Assembly: GCA_964649415.1 (NCBI GenBank)
Contig: CAZYSK010000090.1
Span: 1-22,631 of the forward strand
Direction: 5' to 3'
Source: CAZYSK01 sp964649415
GTDB lineage: Bacteria; Chloroflexota; Anaerolineae; B4-G1
DNA length: 22,631 nt
Of this stretch, positions 1 to 6,762 are shown piece by piece. The notes beneath the pieces are model-generated. The model ran no database searches, was not told where the DNA came from, and saw nothing but the letters and a program-made list of their open reading frames with translations. The position numbers and the translations under genes were made by a program. The first letter of the stretch is position 1; each line of letters starts with the position of its first letter.

Positions 1-66
1 CTCCAGTGGCCCAGCTTGGCTTTTCAGGAGCTTGTCCCCAATGTGTGACGGTCGCATTTAAAACGC

Positions 67-95
67 TTGACACCTGGAGTCCTCTTCTGTATAAT
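67..95 (+). promoter_or_regulatory. Consensus sigma70 promoter
   Basis: A perfect -35 hexamer TTGACA (67-72) is separated by exactly 17 bases from a perfect -10 hexamer TATAAT (90-95). Transcription would start near 102 and run toward the structured segment at 151-311 and then the GH4 gene at 591. No protein start with a ribosome binding site lies directly downstream, so this promoter either makes a stable RNA or a leader of about 490 bases. Promoters this close to consensus are typical of stable RNA genes, which is general knowledge rather than evidence from this window. Confidence 0.75.
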
Positions 96-101
96 CCCAG
101 C

Positions 102-311
102 ATTGGAGCAGGAATCCTCATCGGGGGAAGAAATGCCGAGTTGTAGCCGTGATTGCGGATTGTCCCAATCCGGCGTAATCGCGCAGGACGCTCTACGTGG
201 CACAATGTACGCGATTCGGAAATCGCGGCTACCCGGCACTGGATCGTAGTACGTTCGAATCCTGTCCCCGTTATCTAAGGACACTGTAGATCGCCGGTCT
301 ACGGTGTTCTT
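102..311 (+). ncRNA. Candidate structured RNA or leader, unknown class
   Basis: Downstream of the consensus promoter lie three strong hairpins. Hairpin 1 pairs 156-162 with 166-172 (7 bp, 3-base loop), with an outer GATT/AATC helix (151-154 with 177-180). Hairpin 2 pairs 210-216 with 221-227 (CGCGATT/AATCGCG, loop CGGA) and extends with 207-209 to 230-232. Hairpin 3 pairs 277-290 with 298-311 (14 bp including two G-U pairs, 7-base loop) and could end the RNA, though no long T run follows. The copy of AATCGCG at 177-183 could also pair with 210-216, giving an alternative fold. A tRNA T-loop-like string TTCGAATCC starts at 254. I do not recognise a known riboswitch, 6S, SRP or tmRNA signature. 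It may be a free RNA or a cis-acting leader of the GH4 operon. Confidence 0.45.
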
Positions 312-590
312 GGCGGCTTGGCGGTCGGCGGTTCCTGGAACTCCATCCGATGGGATGCAGTGCAACCAAAGCACTTGCGTACGCCAGACGTCTGTGAGTC
401 CGTACCGCAGCAGAATAGCAGTTGCAACCGTGAGCTAGTGTCCGTAGGTCCAGATGGGTGTCTGCAATCGCCGTCTGGTGCCGTGGGACTGAGGAAGCGC
501 TGTCAATGTGCTGGTGCGCAGCCCCCAGTGCTTCACAGACAAGCGCTGTATGGGGTCGAGAAAGCAAACTTTGCAAGGAGACGATGTAGA
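312..590 (+). other. Non-coding leader up to the GH4 gene
   Basis: No convincing gene is visible here. An open frame continues upstream of the GH4 start to 318, but its translation does not resemble the GH4 family and has no ribosome binding site, so I treat it as leader. A small perfect palindrome GTTCCTGGAAC sits at 331-341. The ribosome binding site AAGGAG at 575-580 serves the GH4 start at 591. Confidence 0.5.
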
Positions 591-1865
591 ATGCAGACCC
601 GAATTGTTTTGATAGGTGCCGGAAGCGCTATGTTTGGGCTTGGGGCACTTGGCGATATCTTCAAGTGCAAAGCATTGGAGGGGAGTGAAGTCGTCCTGAA
701 CGACATCAATCCCGACGCTTTGCGCGAGGTGGATAGTCTAGCGCAGCAATTCATTCAGGAACACTCGCTGCCGTATACCGTCAGTGCTACCACTGAGCTG
801 GAAGAGGCACTTCAGGGTGCCTCCTTCTGTATGATCTCTATCGAGGTAGGTGATCGGCACAAGCTCTGGCAGCAGGACTGGAAGATGCCGCTGCAGTACG
901 GAATTCGGCAGGTCTACGGAGAGAACGGGGGGCCGGGAGGGCTATTCCATTCGCTCCGTATCATACCTCCCATACTCGACATCTGCGAGGCCATTAACAG
1001 GATTTGTCCGGAGGCGTACGTCTTTAATCTCAGCAACCCGCTCCCTCGGATCTGCCTTGCTGTCCAAAGAAAGTTCCCGAATCTGCGAATGGTGGGGTTG
1101 TGCCACGAAGTTGTTTCACTGCCGGATCACTTGCCGGCGATCCTTGATACTCCGCTATCCAATCTCTCGATTACGGCGGGTGGCTTGAACCACTTCAGCG
1201 TGCTCTTGAAGGTCGCCTACAAGGACACCGGCAAAGACGCTTATCCAGATGTTCGTGAGAAGGCACCAGCGTATTTCGCAAAGCTGCCGCAGAGAACGCT
1301 CTTCCAGGAAATCCTCAAATACTTTGACTATCTTCCGATCACAGTTGACAGTCACTTTGGCGAATATGTCCACTGGGCTCACGAGGTTGCGGACCACAAG
1401 GGCATCATAGACTACTACGACTACTATTCGACGTTCGGATTCTACCAGGGGCCACCCATGGGTAGAATTGAGGAAGGTACGCGGCCGGAAGAGTACTGGC
1501 GTGTGATTCCGATCATTGAGGGTATTGTAACAGACTCACATCACACAGAACTGGCTGTTGACATTCCCAATGACGGCCTGATCACTAATCTCCCTGAAGA
1601 CCTTGTTGTGGAAGTCCCGGCGACCGTCGACAAGGAAGGCATCCACGGCGTCAAGGTTGGAAAACTCCCCAAGGCGATTGCAGGGCTGATGAACCACCAG
1701 GCCATTGTCCAAGACATGGTAGCGGACGCGGCCCTCTCTGGTTCTCGCCACACCGTTATGCAGGCCCTTTTGCTCGACCCCGTTGTGGATACGGTGCGCG
1801 GAGCTGAGAAGTTGCTCGACGCCATGATCGACCTGCAGAGGCCATACCTAGACTACCTCAAATAG
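591..1865 (+). CDS. GH4 family glycosidase, CHEV (alpha-glucosidase-like) subgroup
   Basis: A 424-residue NAD+- and metal-dependent family 4 glycoside hydrolase, which cleaves glycosidic bonds by transient oxidation at C3 followed by elimination, probably in the cytoplasm. The N-terminal dinucleotide-binding loop GAGSAMFG is at residues 9-16. The family signature FNLSNP ends at residue 150. The metal ligands are expected at Cys171, in the motif CHEV (171-174), and His201 in GLNHF. SHFGEY (254-259) is also typical. In GH4, CHEV marks the alpha-glucosidase group (Thermotoga AglA type), while CHSV marks alpha-galactosidases and CN(V/I)P the phospho-glycosidases. The start at 591 is chosen because AAGGAG lies 10 bases upstream and the family begins with this nucleotide-binding strand. 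Length is normal for the family. First gene of the plus-strand operon. Exact substrate is not known. Confidence 0.92.
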   Translation: MQTRIVLIGAGSAMFGLGALGDIFKCKALEGSEVVLNDINPDALREVDSLAQQFIQEHSLPYTVSATTELEEALQGASFCMISIEVGDRHKLWQQDWKMPLQYGIRQVYGENGGPGGLFHSLRIIPPILDICEAINRICPEAYVFNLSNPLPRICLAVQRKFPNLRMVGLCHEVVSLPDHLPAILDTPLSNLSITAGGLNHFSVLLKVAYKDTGKDAYPDVREKAPAYFAKLPQRTLFQEILKYFDYLPITVDSHFGEYVHWAHEVADHKGIIDYYDYYSTFGFYQGPPMGRIEEGTRPEEYWRVIPIIEGIVTDSHHTELAVDIPNDGLITNLPEDLVVEVPATVDKEGIHGVKVGKLPKAIAGLMNHQAIVQDMVADAALSGSRHTVMQALLLDPVVDTVRGAEKLLDAMIDLQRPYLDYLK

Positions 1866-1935
1866 CCACACGTCGGAGCTAGATAAGGGCAGCGAGACTC
1901 TACACCTCCAATAGGATTGCGAAATTGCGCCGAGA

Positions 1936-1967
1936 GCCGGGGAACGGTCCGCTCGACATTCCCCGGC
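1936..1967 (+). terminator. Hairpin after the GH4 gene
   Basis: A perfect 9-bp stem (GCCGGGGAA at 1936-1944 with TTCCCCGGC at 1959-1967) with a 14-base loop lies about 70 bases after the GH4 stop. No T tract follows, so it is a weak terminator candidate. It may instead be an RNA-processing or 3'-end-stabilising hairpin between the GH4 and sulfatase genes. Confidence 0.4.
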
Positions 1968-2016
1968 GATGAAGTTTGGCTGCGGCCACATTTCTGAGGC
2001 AGCTTTCGCTACCTGT

Positions 2017-2089
2017 GGGCAGCCCGGGGACCGCGATGCCTCAGTCTTTCGGACTGAGCACGTCCACAGGAAGAGTCTTCAGTCTGCCC
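2017..2089 (+). promoter_or_regulatory. Structured leader ahead of the sulfatase
   Basis: Within the 336-base gap between the GH4 and sulfatase genes, GGGCAG (2017-2022) can pair with CTGCCC (2084-2089), enclosing a perfect 7-bp hairpin CTCAGTC/GACTGAG (2040-2046 with 2052-2058, loop TTTCG). A second TCAGTC at 2080-2085 could compete for the GACTGA strand. No gene and no clear promoter are seen in the gap. The structure suggests a leader element, but it may be chance folding of GC-rich DNA. Confidence 0.3.
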
Positions 2090-2201
2090 TGGCTCCGGCG
2101 GTGACCACAGTTTGGGTCCCGTTCTAGTCGCAGGCTGGCATGCCCCAAGCATATCAGAGGCTGGACCATCTACGGGATTCTGCACAACAGGAGGCATGAA
2201 A

Positions 2202-3689
2202 GTGTCGCGCGAGACGCCGCAGAAACCTAATGTGTTGCTGGTCATGGCAGATCAGATGACGCCGTTCTTGATGGGTGCCTATGGACATCAGGTAGTCAAG
2301 ACCCCAAATCTCGACCGCCTCGTGGAGGGAGGTGTACGTTTCGATTCAGCCTACAGTCCCTGCCCACTATGTGCCCCGGCACGCGCCTCGATGGTGACCG
2401 GCAAGTACGTATCCAATATCCGCTGCTACGACAACGCCACTCCACTCTCTTGTGACGAACCCACTTTCGCACATTACCTGTCAAACGAAGGGTATGAGAC
2501 CGTTGCAAGCGGTAAGATGCATTTCATCGGCCCTGACCAACTTCACGGGTTTCGCACGAGGCTGACCACAGATATCTATCCATCAGATTTCAAGTGGACC
2601 AAGGATATGCTTGATGATAGGGGGAGAAAAAAGGCCCTTAGAAGTGACTTCTCCCATTCTTACAAGACCCCGAACGTTGGTGTAAGGCCATGGAGCCAAG
2701 GGCTGCGGTATGACGAAGAGACCCACTTTCGGTCAATGGAATACCTCTACGACAAAGGGCAGTCACAGGACGCCCCGTTCTTGCTACTCGTATCCTATCA
2801 ACATCCTCACGAGCCTTTTCACGTGACAAAGGACTTGTGGGATATGTATGGAGAGGCACAGATTGACATACCCGAGTATCCAGAGAACATGGAAGAGACC
2901 TTCTCCATTATGGATCGATGGCTGAACAAGTGGCACAATGTTGACGAGGACGACGTGAAAATCCCCGAAGGCCTGTACAATCTTAGAAGGTCGTACTATG
3001 GTCTTGTGACCTACGTAGATAACAAGATCGGGAAACTGATCCAGGCGTTGGAGGATAACGGACTCAGAGACAATACCATCGTCGTCTTCACCAGTGATCA
3101 TGGCGACATGCTGGGTGAGAAAGGAATGGTCCAAAAACGATATTTCTATGAATGGTCGGTCAGGATCCCTATGATCGTCCGTTTTCCTGATGGCTGGAAA
3201 CGCGGGGTAAAGGTGAGCCAGCACGTGTCATTGATGGACCTCATGCCAACGCTGCTCGACTTCGCAGGGGTGGAGGAGAAGGATCGCTTGCCTGTAGACG
3301 GGAAGAGTGTTATGGGATTGATAGATGGCAGCGATACTTCAGATCGGGAGGTATTCTCCGAGTATCATATCGAGGGCGTGTTGTCACCCTGTTTTATGAT
3401 CAGAAGTGGGAAGTACAAGTACATCTACATTCACAACGAAGAATCACAACTGTTCGACCTGGAAGAGGACCCGAAAGAGTTGACGAACCTCTGCGCTAAT
3501 CCCGCGTTTCGAGACGTGGAGCAAAGATTGAGATCCCAAATACTGGCAGAGTTTGACCCTGATGACATCGAAAAAGACACTGTAAGGAGTCTGAGGCAAA
3601 GGTTGCTGATCAAAGAGGCCATGATCGAAAACAACACCCGCTGGGATTACTCTCCTAAGTTCGATGCAACGAAGCAGTATGTGAGATAG
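2202..3689 (+). CDS. Type I (S1-family) sulfatase
   Basis: A 495-residue formylglycine-dependent sulfatase that hydrolyses sulfate esters. The N-terminal metal site is in NVLLVMADQM, and the nucleophile signature reads C-A-P-A-R with Cys57 as the residue to be converted to formylglycine. The second metal site is TSDHGDMLGE starting at residue 297 (Asp299, His300). The best ribosome binding site AGGAGG (2189-2194) is 7 bases from the GTG at 2202 but only one base from the ATG at 2196, so GTG is preferred; ATG would add two residues. No signal peptide is visible, suggesting a cytoplasmic enzyme. Sequence style resembles choline-sulfatase and phosphonate-monoester-hydrolase-like members, but the neighbours suggest a sulfated sugar. 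No formylglycine-generating enzyme is in the window. Confidence 0.93.
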   Translation: MSRETPQKPNVLLVMADQMTPFLMGAYGHQVVKTPNLDRLVEGGVRFDSAYSPCPLCAPARASMVTGKYVSNIRCYDNATPLSCDEPTFAHYLSNEGYETVASGKMHFIGPDQLHGFRTRLTTDIYPSDFKWTKDMLDDRGRKKALRSDFSHSYKTPNVGVRPWSQGLRYDEETHFRSMEYLYDKGQSQDAPFLLLVSYQHPHEPFHVTKDLWDMYGEAQIDIPEYPENMEETFSIMDRWLNKWHNVDEDDVKIPEGLYNLRRSYYGLVTYVDNKIGKLIQALEDNGLRDNTIVVFTSDHGDMLGEKGMVQKRYFYEWSVRIPMIVRFPDGWKRGVKVSQHVSLMDLMPTLLDFAGVEEKDRLPVDGKSVMGLIDGSDTSDREVFSEYHIEGVLSPCFMIRSGKYKYIYIHNEESQLFDLEEDPKELTNLCANPAFRDVEQRLRSQILAEFDPDDIEKDTVRSLRQRLLIKEAMIENNTRWDYSPKFDATKQYVR

Positions 3690-3793
3690 CGCCTTCCCTG
3701 ACCGGCCTATCTGCTGGCTGTAACTTCCTTGGTCCAAGCCTCAGGAGTCGTTCATGAGTGGATCGCATTGCTCAGGGTTGAAGGAGAACAAGC

Positions 3794-4132
3794 ATGAAAA
3801 TCGTGGAAAAGCCGTGGGGGAGAGAGATTTGGGTTGCCCACACGGACCAATATGCGCTAAAGATCATCGAGTTCAGGGAGGGCTTTCGGTCCAGCCTACA
3901 GTATCACGTCAAGAAGCACGAGCATATCTACGTAGATTCAGGCACGCTCCAATGCGAGTTGGAAAACGATAGCGGAGAGATGGAGACATTGGTGCTCAAG
4001 ACAGGCGATGTGGTGGAGACCAAGCCAGGCCGCAAGCACCGTGTCACGCCGCTCGAGGATGTCCGGCTGATCGAGGTCAGCACCCCAGAGCTAGATGACG
4101 TGGTCCGTGTGGAGGATGACTATGATAGATAG
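3794..4132 (+). CDS. Cupin, mannose-6-phosphate isomerase C-terminal-like
   Basis: A 112-residue single-domain cupin resembling the C-terminal isomerase domain of type II phosphomannose isomerase/GDP-mannose pyrophosphorylase. It opens with the KPWG motif (residues 6-9). The first cupin motif supplies His38, His42, Glu43 and His44 in QYHVKKHEHIYV, and the second supplies His82 in PGRKHRV; these are the expected metal ligands. AAGGAG (3781-3786) lies 7 bases before the ATG. It sits between the sulfatase and the dehydrogenase and overlaps neither. A role in isomerising or epimerising the sugar handled by this operon is inferred; a small stand-alone cupin could also act on a free sugar rather than a phosphate. 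Confidence 0.85.
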   Translation: MKIVEKPWGREIWVAHTDQYALKIIEFREGFRSSLQYHVKKHEHIYVDSGTLQCELENDSGEMETLVLKTGDVVETKPGRKHRVTPLEDVRLIEVSTPELDDVVRVEDDYDR

Positions 4133-4153
4133 TGGGAGCCAGGTTCGTCGTCG

Positions 4154-5320
4154 ATGAACAACAAGATTGTACTGTTTGGAGCTGGAGCAACCGGCCGGGG
4201 CCACGTTGGGTTGCTGGCTTGGCAGGCGGGCTTCGAAATGGTTTTCGTGGACAACAAGCTCGATTTGGTAGAGGCTCTGCAAAATGCGGGCCACTATACT
4301 GTCAAAGTGATTGGTGACAGAACCCATGAAATCCGTGTCTCCGGTTACCGCGTCTATCACTCCGAGGAGCGCCAGGCAATTGCTCAGGAGATCGTGGACG
4401 CAAGGCTGGTACTGACTGCGGTCTTTGATCAGAACCTGGCTGACGTTGCACAAACGCTGGCTCTGGCCATCCCCGTTTGTCGGGAGTCTGGCAGGCAAAG
4501 CCCCTTGAATTGCATCGCCTGCGAGAACATGATGGACAGTTCGTCGACATTGGGCAGCTTTGTGCAGGACGACCTCAGCAGTAGGGATGCCGAATACTGT
4601 CGCGAGACCCTCGGATTCCCCGACTGCATGATCAGTCGGGTCGTGCCACAACCTGAATCCGACCCACTGGTCCTTATCACCGAAGACTACAACGAGTGGA
4701 CTGCACGGGCGGATGCGTTCAAAGGCGAAAAGCCTGCTGAATTGACTGCGTTGGAGCTCGTTGACAATCAGACTGCCCGCCTAGAGCGCAAACTGTTCAT
4801 ACACAACGGAGGGCACGCGGCATGTGGCTATATGGGATTCCACCGGGGGCATAAGTACATCCACCAAGCCTTACAAGATGATGTGGTGGTCGAGCAGGTG
4901 CTTGGCGCGCTCGACGAAATTGGAGAGGTGGTGCGACGAAAGCATGGGTTCTCGGCAGAATCCATTGATGCCTACAAGGAGGACCTGGGACGCAGAGGGG
5001 CAATTGCTGAAATGCGTGATGAGGTCTTGCGCGTTGTGCGGGATCCAATACGCAAACTGTCCCCCAATGAGCGCCTTGTCGCGCCGGCACTCCTGGCCCA
5101 AGAATACAACTTGCCGCGCAAGCACATCGTGAACGCTATTGTGGCGGCTCTAAGGTACTACAATCCCACCGACCATCAATCAGTCGTTCTCTCGCAGAAA
5201 CTGGAGGAAGAAGGCCTGACCGCTGTCCTGGAGGAAGTCTGCGGCATTGAACCGCGTTCATCTCTGGCTGGCGAAATCTCGCGCGTGTGGGATAAGGCAA
5301 ACGATAACACAGAGAGGTAA
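4154..5320 (+). CDS. Mannitol-1-phosphate 5-dehydrogenase-like polyol/aldonate dehydrogenase
   Basis: A 388-residue long-chain, zinc-independent NAD+-dependent dehydrogenase. Residues 9-14 (GAGATG) form the nucleotide-binding loop, and Asp33 could bind the NAD ribose. ACENM (122-126) and SRVVP (161-165) are family motifs. The catalytic signature K-x4-N-x2-H is intact as Lys213, Asn218 and His221. Length and motif order match E. coli MtlD (about 382 residues) from memory. The usual reaction is mannitol-1-phosphate to fructose-6-phosphate, but no mannitol PTS is present. The enzyme is followed after 3 bases by the RuBisCO-like gene, so a sugar-acid or polyol phosphate that feeds the RLP is likelier (inference). 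The start has only a distant GGGAG (4134-4138), so initiation may depend on coupling to the cupin gene. Confidence 0.85.
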   Translation: MNNKIVLFGAGATGRGHVGLLAWQAGFEMVFVDNKLDLVEALQNAGHYTVKVIGDRTHEIRVSGYRVYHSEERQAIAQEIVDARLVLTAVFDQNLADVAQTLALAIPVCRESGRQSPLNCIACENMMDSSSTLGSFVQDDLSSRDAEYCRETLGFPDCMISRVVPQPESDPLVLITEDYNEWTARADAFKGEKPAELTALELVDNQTARLERKLFIHNGGHAACGYMGFHRGHKYIHQALQDDVVVEQVLGALDEIGEVVRRKHGFSAESIDAYKEDLGRRGAIAEMRDEVLRVVRDPIRKLSPNERLVAPALLAQEYNLPRKHIVNAIVAALRYYNPTDHQSVVLSQKLEEEGLTAVLEEVCGIEPRSSLAGEISRVWDKANDNTER

Positions 5321-5323
5321 ACT

Positions 5324-6535
5324 ATGGCCTACAATTTGAGCGATCACTTCCGTGCCACCTTTTATATCGAGACCAGGCAAGAATTGAGCCAGGTAGCTGA
5401 GACAATGGCAGAAATCGAGAGCACCGGCTCGTGGCTTGGCACCGGTGAGCCGACGGATCTCTACCGGCGATGCCGCGCCGAGGTCGGTGACGTGCGGGAG
5501 GTCTCGCCCGGAAAGGGCGAGGTGGATATTCTGTTCCCCATCGTAAACCTCGACCTGGAGCAATCAGCTTTCCCGGGATTGTGGCTGACAATGATCGGCG
5601 GAGGGACACACGCCCTGCTCGCCTACGAGAAATCACGACTCATGGACTTCGAAGTGCCGCCGCACGTCTTGAGAAGCTTCCCGGGGCCGGCTTTTGGGCC
5701 TGAAGGAACACGTGAGTTGTTGGACGCGGGACCGGATGAGCTACTGATTGGAACCATCATCAAGCCAACCGCCGGCTTGACGCCGGAGGAGGTTGCCGAT
5801 CTCTGCTACGAGGCGGCGCAGGGAGGTGTACGGTTTATCAAGGACGATGAGAAGATGCTCAACCCCGCATACTGTCCGCTGCGCGAGCGGGTCAGGGCCG
5901 TCAGCGATAAACTCAAGCGCGCCGAAGACGAAACAAGCAAGCGCGTATTGTACGCTCCGCACATTAGCACCAGGCCGGAATACCTCTTGGACAACGCCGA
6001 AATCGCGCTCGAAAATGGTGCGAACGCGCTGATGGTCAACTTCTTCGCTGCCGGATTCAGCAGCCTGGAGACGCTGCGCAGATCTGTGGATCCGGCGGTA
6101 CCCATCTATGCCCACTGCGGTGGCAAAGAGGCATTTGGCAGGGCGGTCGGTCAAGGGGTGGACCCGTGCGTAGTCGCCCGGTTCGCGCGGTTGCTGGGTG
6201 GTGATTTCTTCCGGGTCAGTACAGTGGGTGGGTACCTGGTGGGCTCGGGAGCCGACGAAGTGCAATCTCTGGCCAACGTCATGTCGGAGCCGCTGCCGGG
6301 TATCAAACCGGTCATGCCGGCAGTCTCTGGTGGCCTGAACCCCCGCACGCTCGGCCCCAATCTAGAGATGTTCGGTACCGACGCACTGATGCTGGCTGGA
6401 ACCGGCATCACCAAGCACCCAATGGGGATACTAGCGGGTACCACCGCACTCCGCCAGGCAGCAGAGGCGTTTCAGACTGGCGTGTCTGTGGAGGAGTATG
6501 CGCTCACCCATGAAGAATTGCGTGTGATGGTCTAG
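5324..6535 (+). CDS. RuBisCO-like protein (form IV type), non-carboxylating
   Basis: A 403-residue member of the RuBisCO large-chain superfamily. It keeps the lysine of GTIIKP (Lys147, RuBisCO Lys175) and the carbamylation/metal motif KDDE (Lys173, Asp175, Glu176; RuBisCO 201, 203, 204), with the same 26-residue spacing as RuBisCO. His264 corresponds to His294, and SGG (335-337) to the 379-381 phosphate loop. Carboxylase residues are missing: Lys177 is Thr149, Arg295 is Cys265, His327 is Arg298, and the loop-6 Lys334 position reads TVGGYLVG. It should therefore perform enolisation or decarboxylation-type chemistry, as in MtnW enolase or the transcarboxylase/hydrolase and decarboxylase RLPs of D-apionate breakdown. 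GAGAGG overlaps the upstream stop codon, so it is translationally coupled to the dehydrogenase. Substrate unknown. Confidence 0.92.
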   Translation: MAYNLSDHFRATFYIETRQELSQVAETMAEIESTGSWLGTGEPTDLYRRCRAEVGDVREVSPGKGEVDILFPIVNLDLEQSAFPGLWLTMIGGGTHALLAYEKSRLMDFEVPPHVLRSFPGPAFGPEGTRELLDAGPDELLIGTIIKPTAGLTPEEVADLCYEAAQGGVRFIKDDEKMLNPAYCPLRERVRAVSDKLKRAEDETSKRVLYAPHISTRPEYLLDNAEIALENGANALMVNFFAAGFSSLETLRRSVDPAVPIYAHCGGKEAFGRAVGQGVDPCVVARFARLLGGDFFRVSTVGGYLVGSGADEVQSLANVMSEPLPGIKPVMPAVSGGLNPRTLGPNLEMFGTDALMLAGTGITKHPMGILAGTTALRQAAEAFQTGVSVEEYALTHEELRVMV

Positions 6536-6582
6536 AGCGTCAACACTCCCCGCACTGACCGGATCAAGCGCCCGAGGTGGCT

Positions 6583-6603
6583 GGTTGCCGTGTCACGGTG
6601 ACC
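6583..6603. repeat. Inverted repeat at the convergent junction
   Basis: A 10-bp inverted repeat with a single central base (GGTTGCCGTG / CACGGTGACC, with two G-T mismatches/wobbles) lies 48 bases after the RLP stop, in the 227-base region between convergent operons. It could fold in either transcript and act as a bidirectional terminator, but no T or A tracts flank it. The rest of 6536-6762 shows no gene. Confidence 0.35.
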
Positions 6604-6762
6604 GATCCCACCAATGTCACATGCTATTCAGCTATGACGACATCGCGGCCAGTCTTGCTAGATTCGTAAATGGCATCCAGCCCCCCGCATCACAGCCAGC
6701 CCTCGTTCCGCAGAGTTCTAGAGCACGACGGTTGATCTGTTAACACTGTGCCACGTGAGAGA

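Noticed and set aside
194..273. A complete tRNA gene
   Set aside because: The acceptor helix would have two mismatches, the D arm is missing, the anticodon loop would have 8 bases and the T stem is broken.
318..590. In-frame 91-residue N-terminal extension of the GH4 protein
   Set aside because: It lacks a ribosome binding site and family similarity, while AAGGAG precedes the ATG at 591 and the NAD-binding strand starts there.
5324..6535. A genuine CO2-fixing RuBisCO
   Set aside because: The residues at RuBisCO positions 177, 295, 327 and 334 are replaced and no phosphoribulokinase is present.
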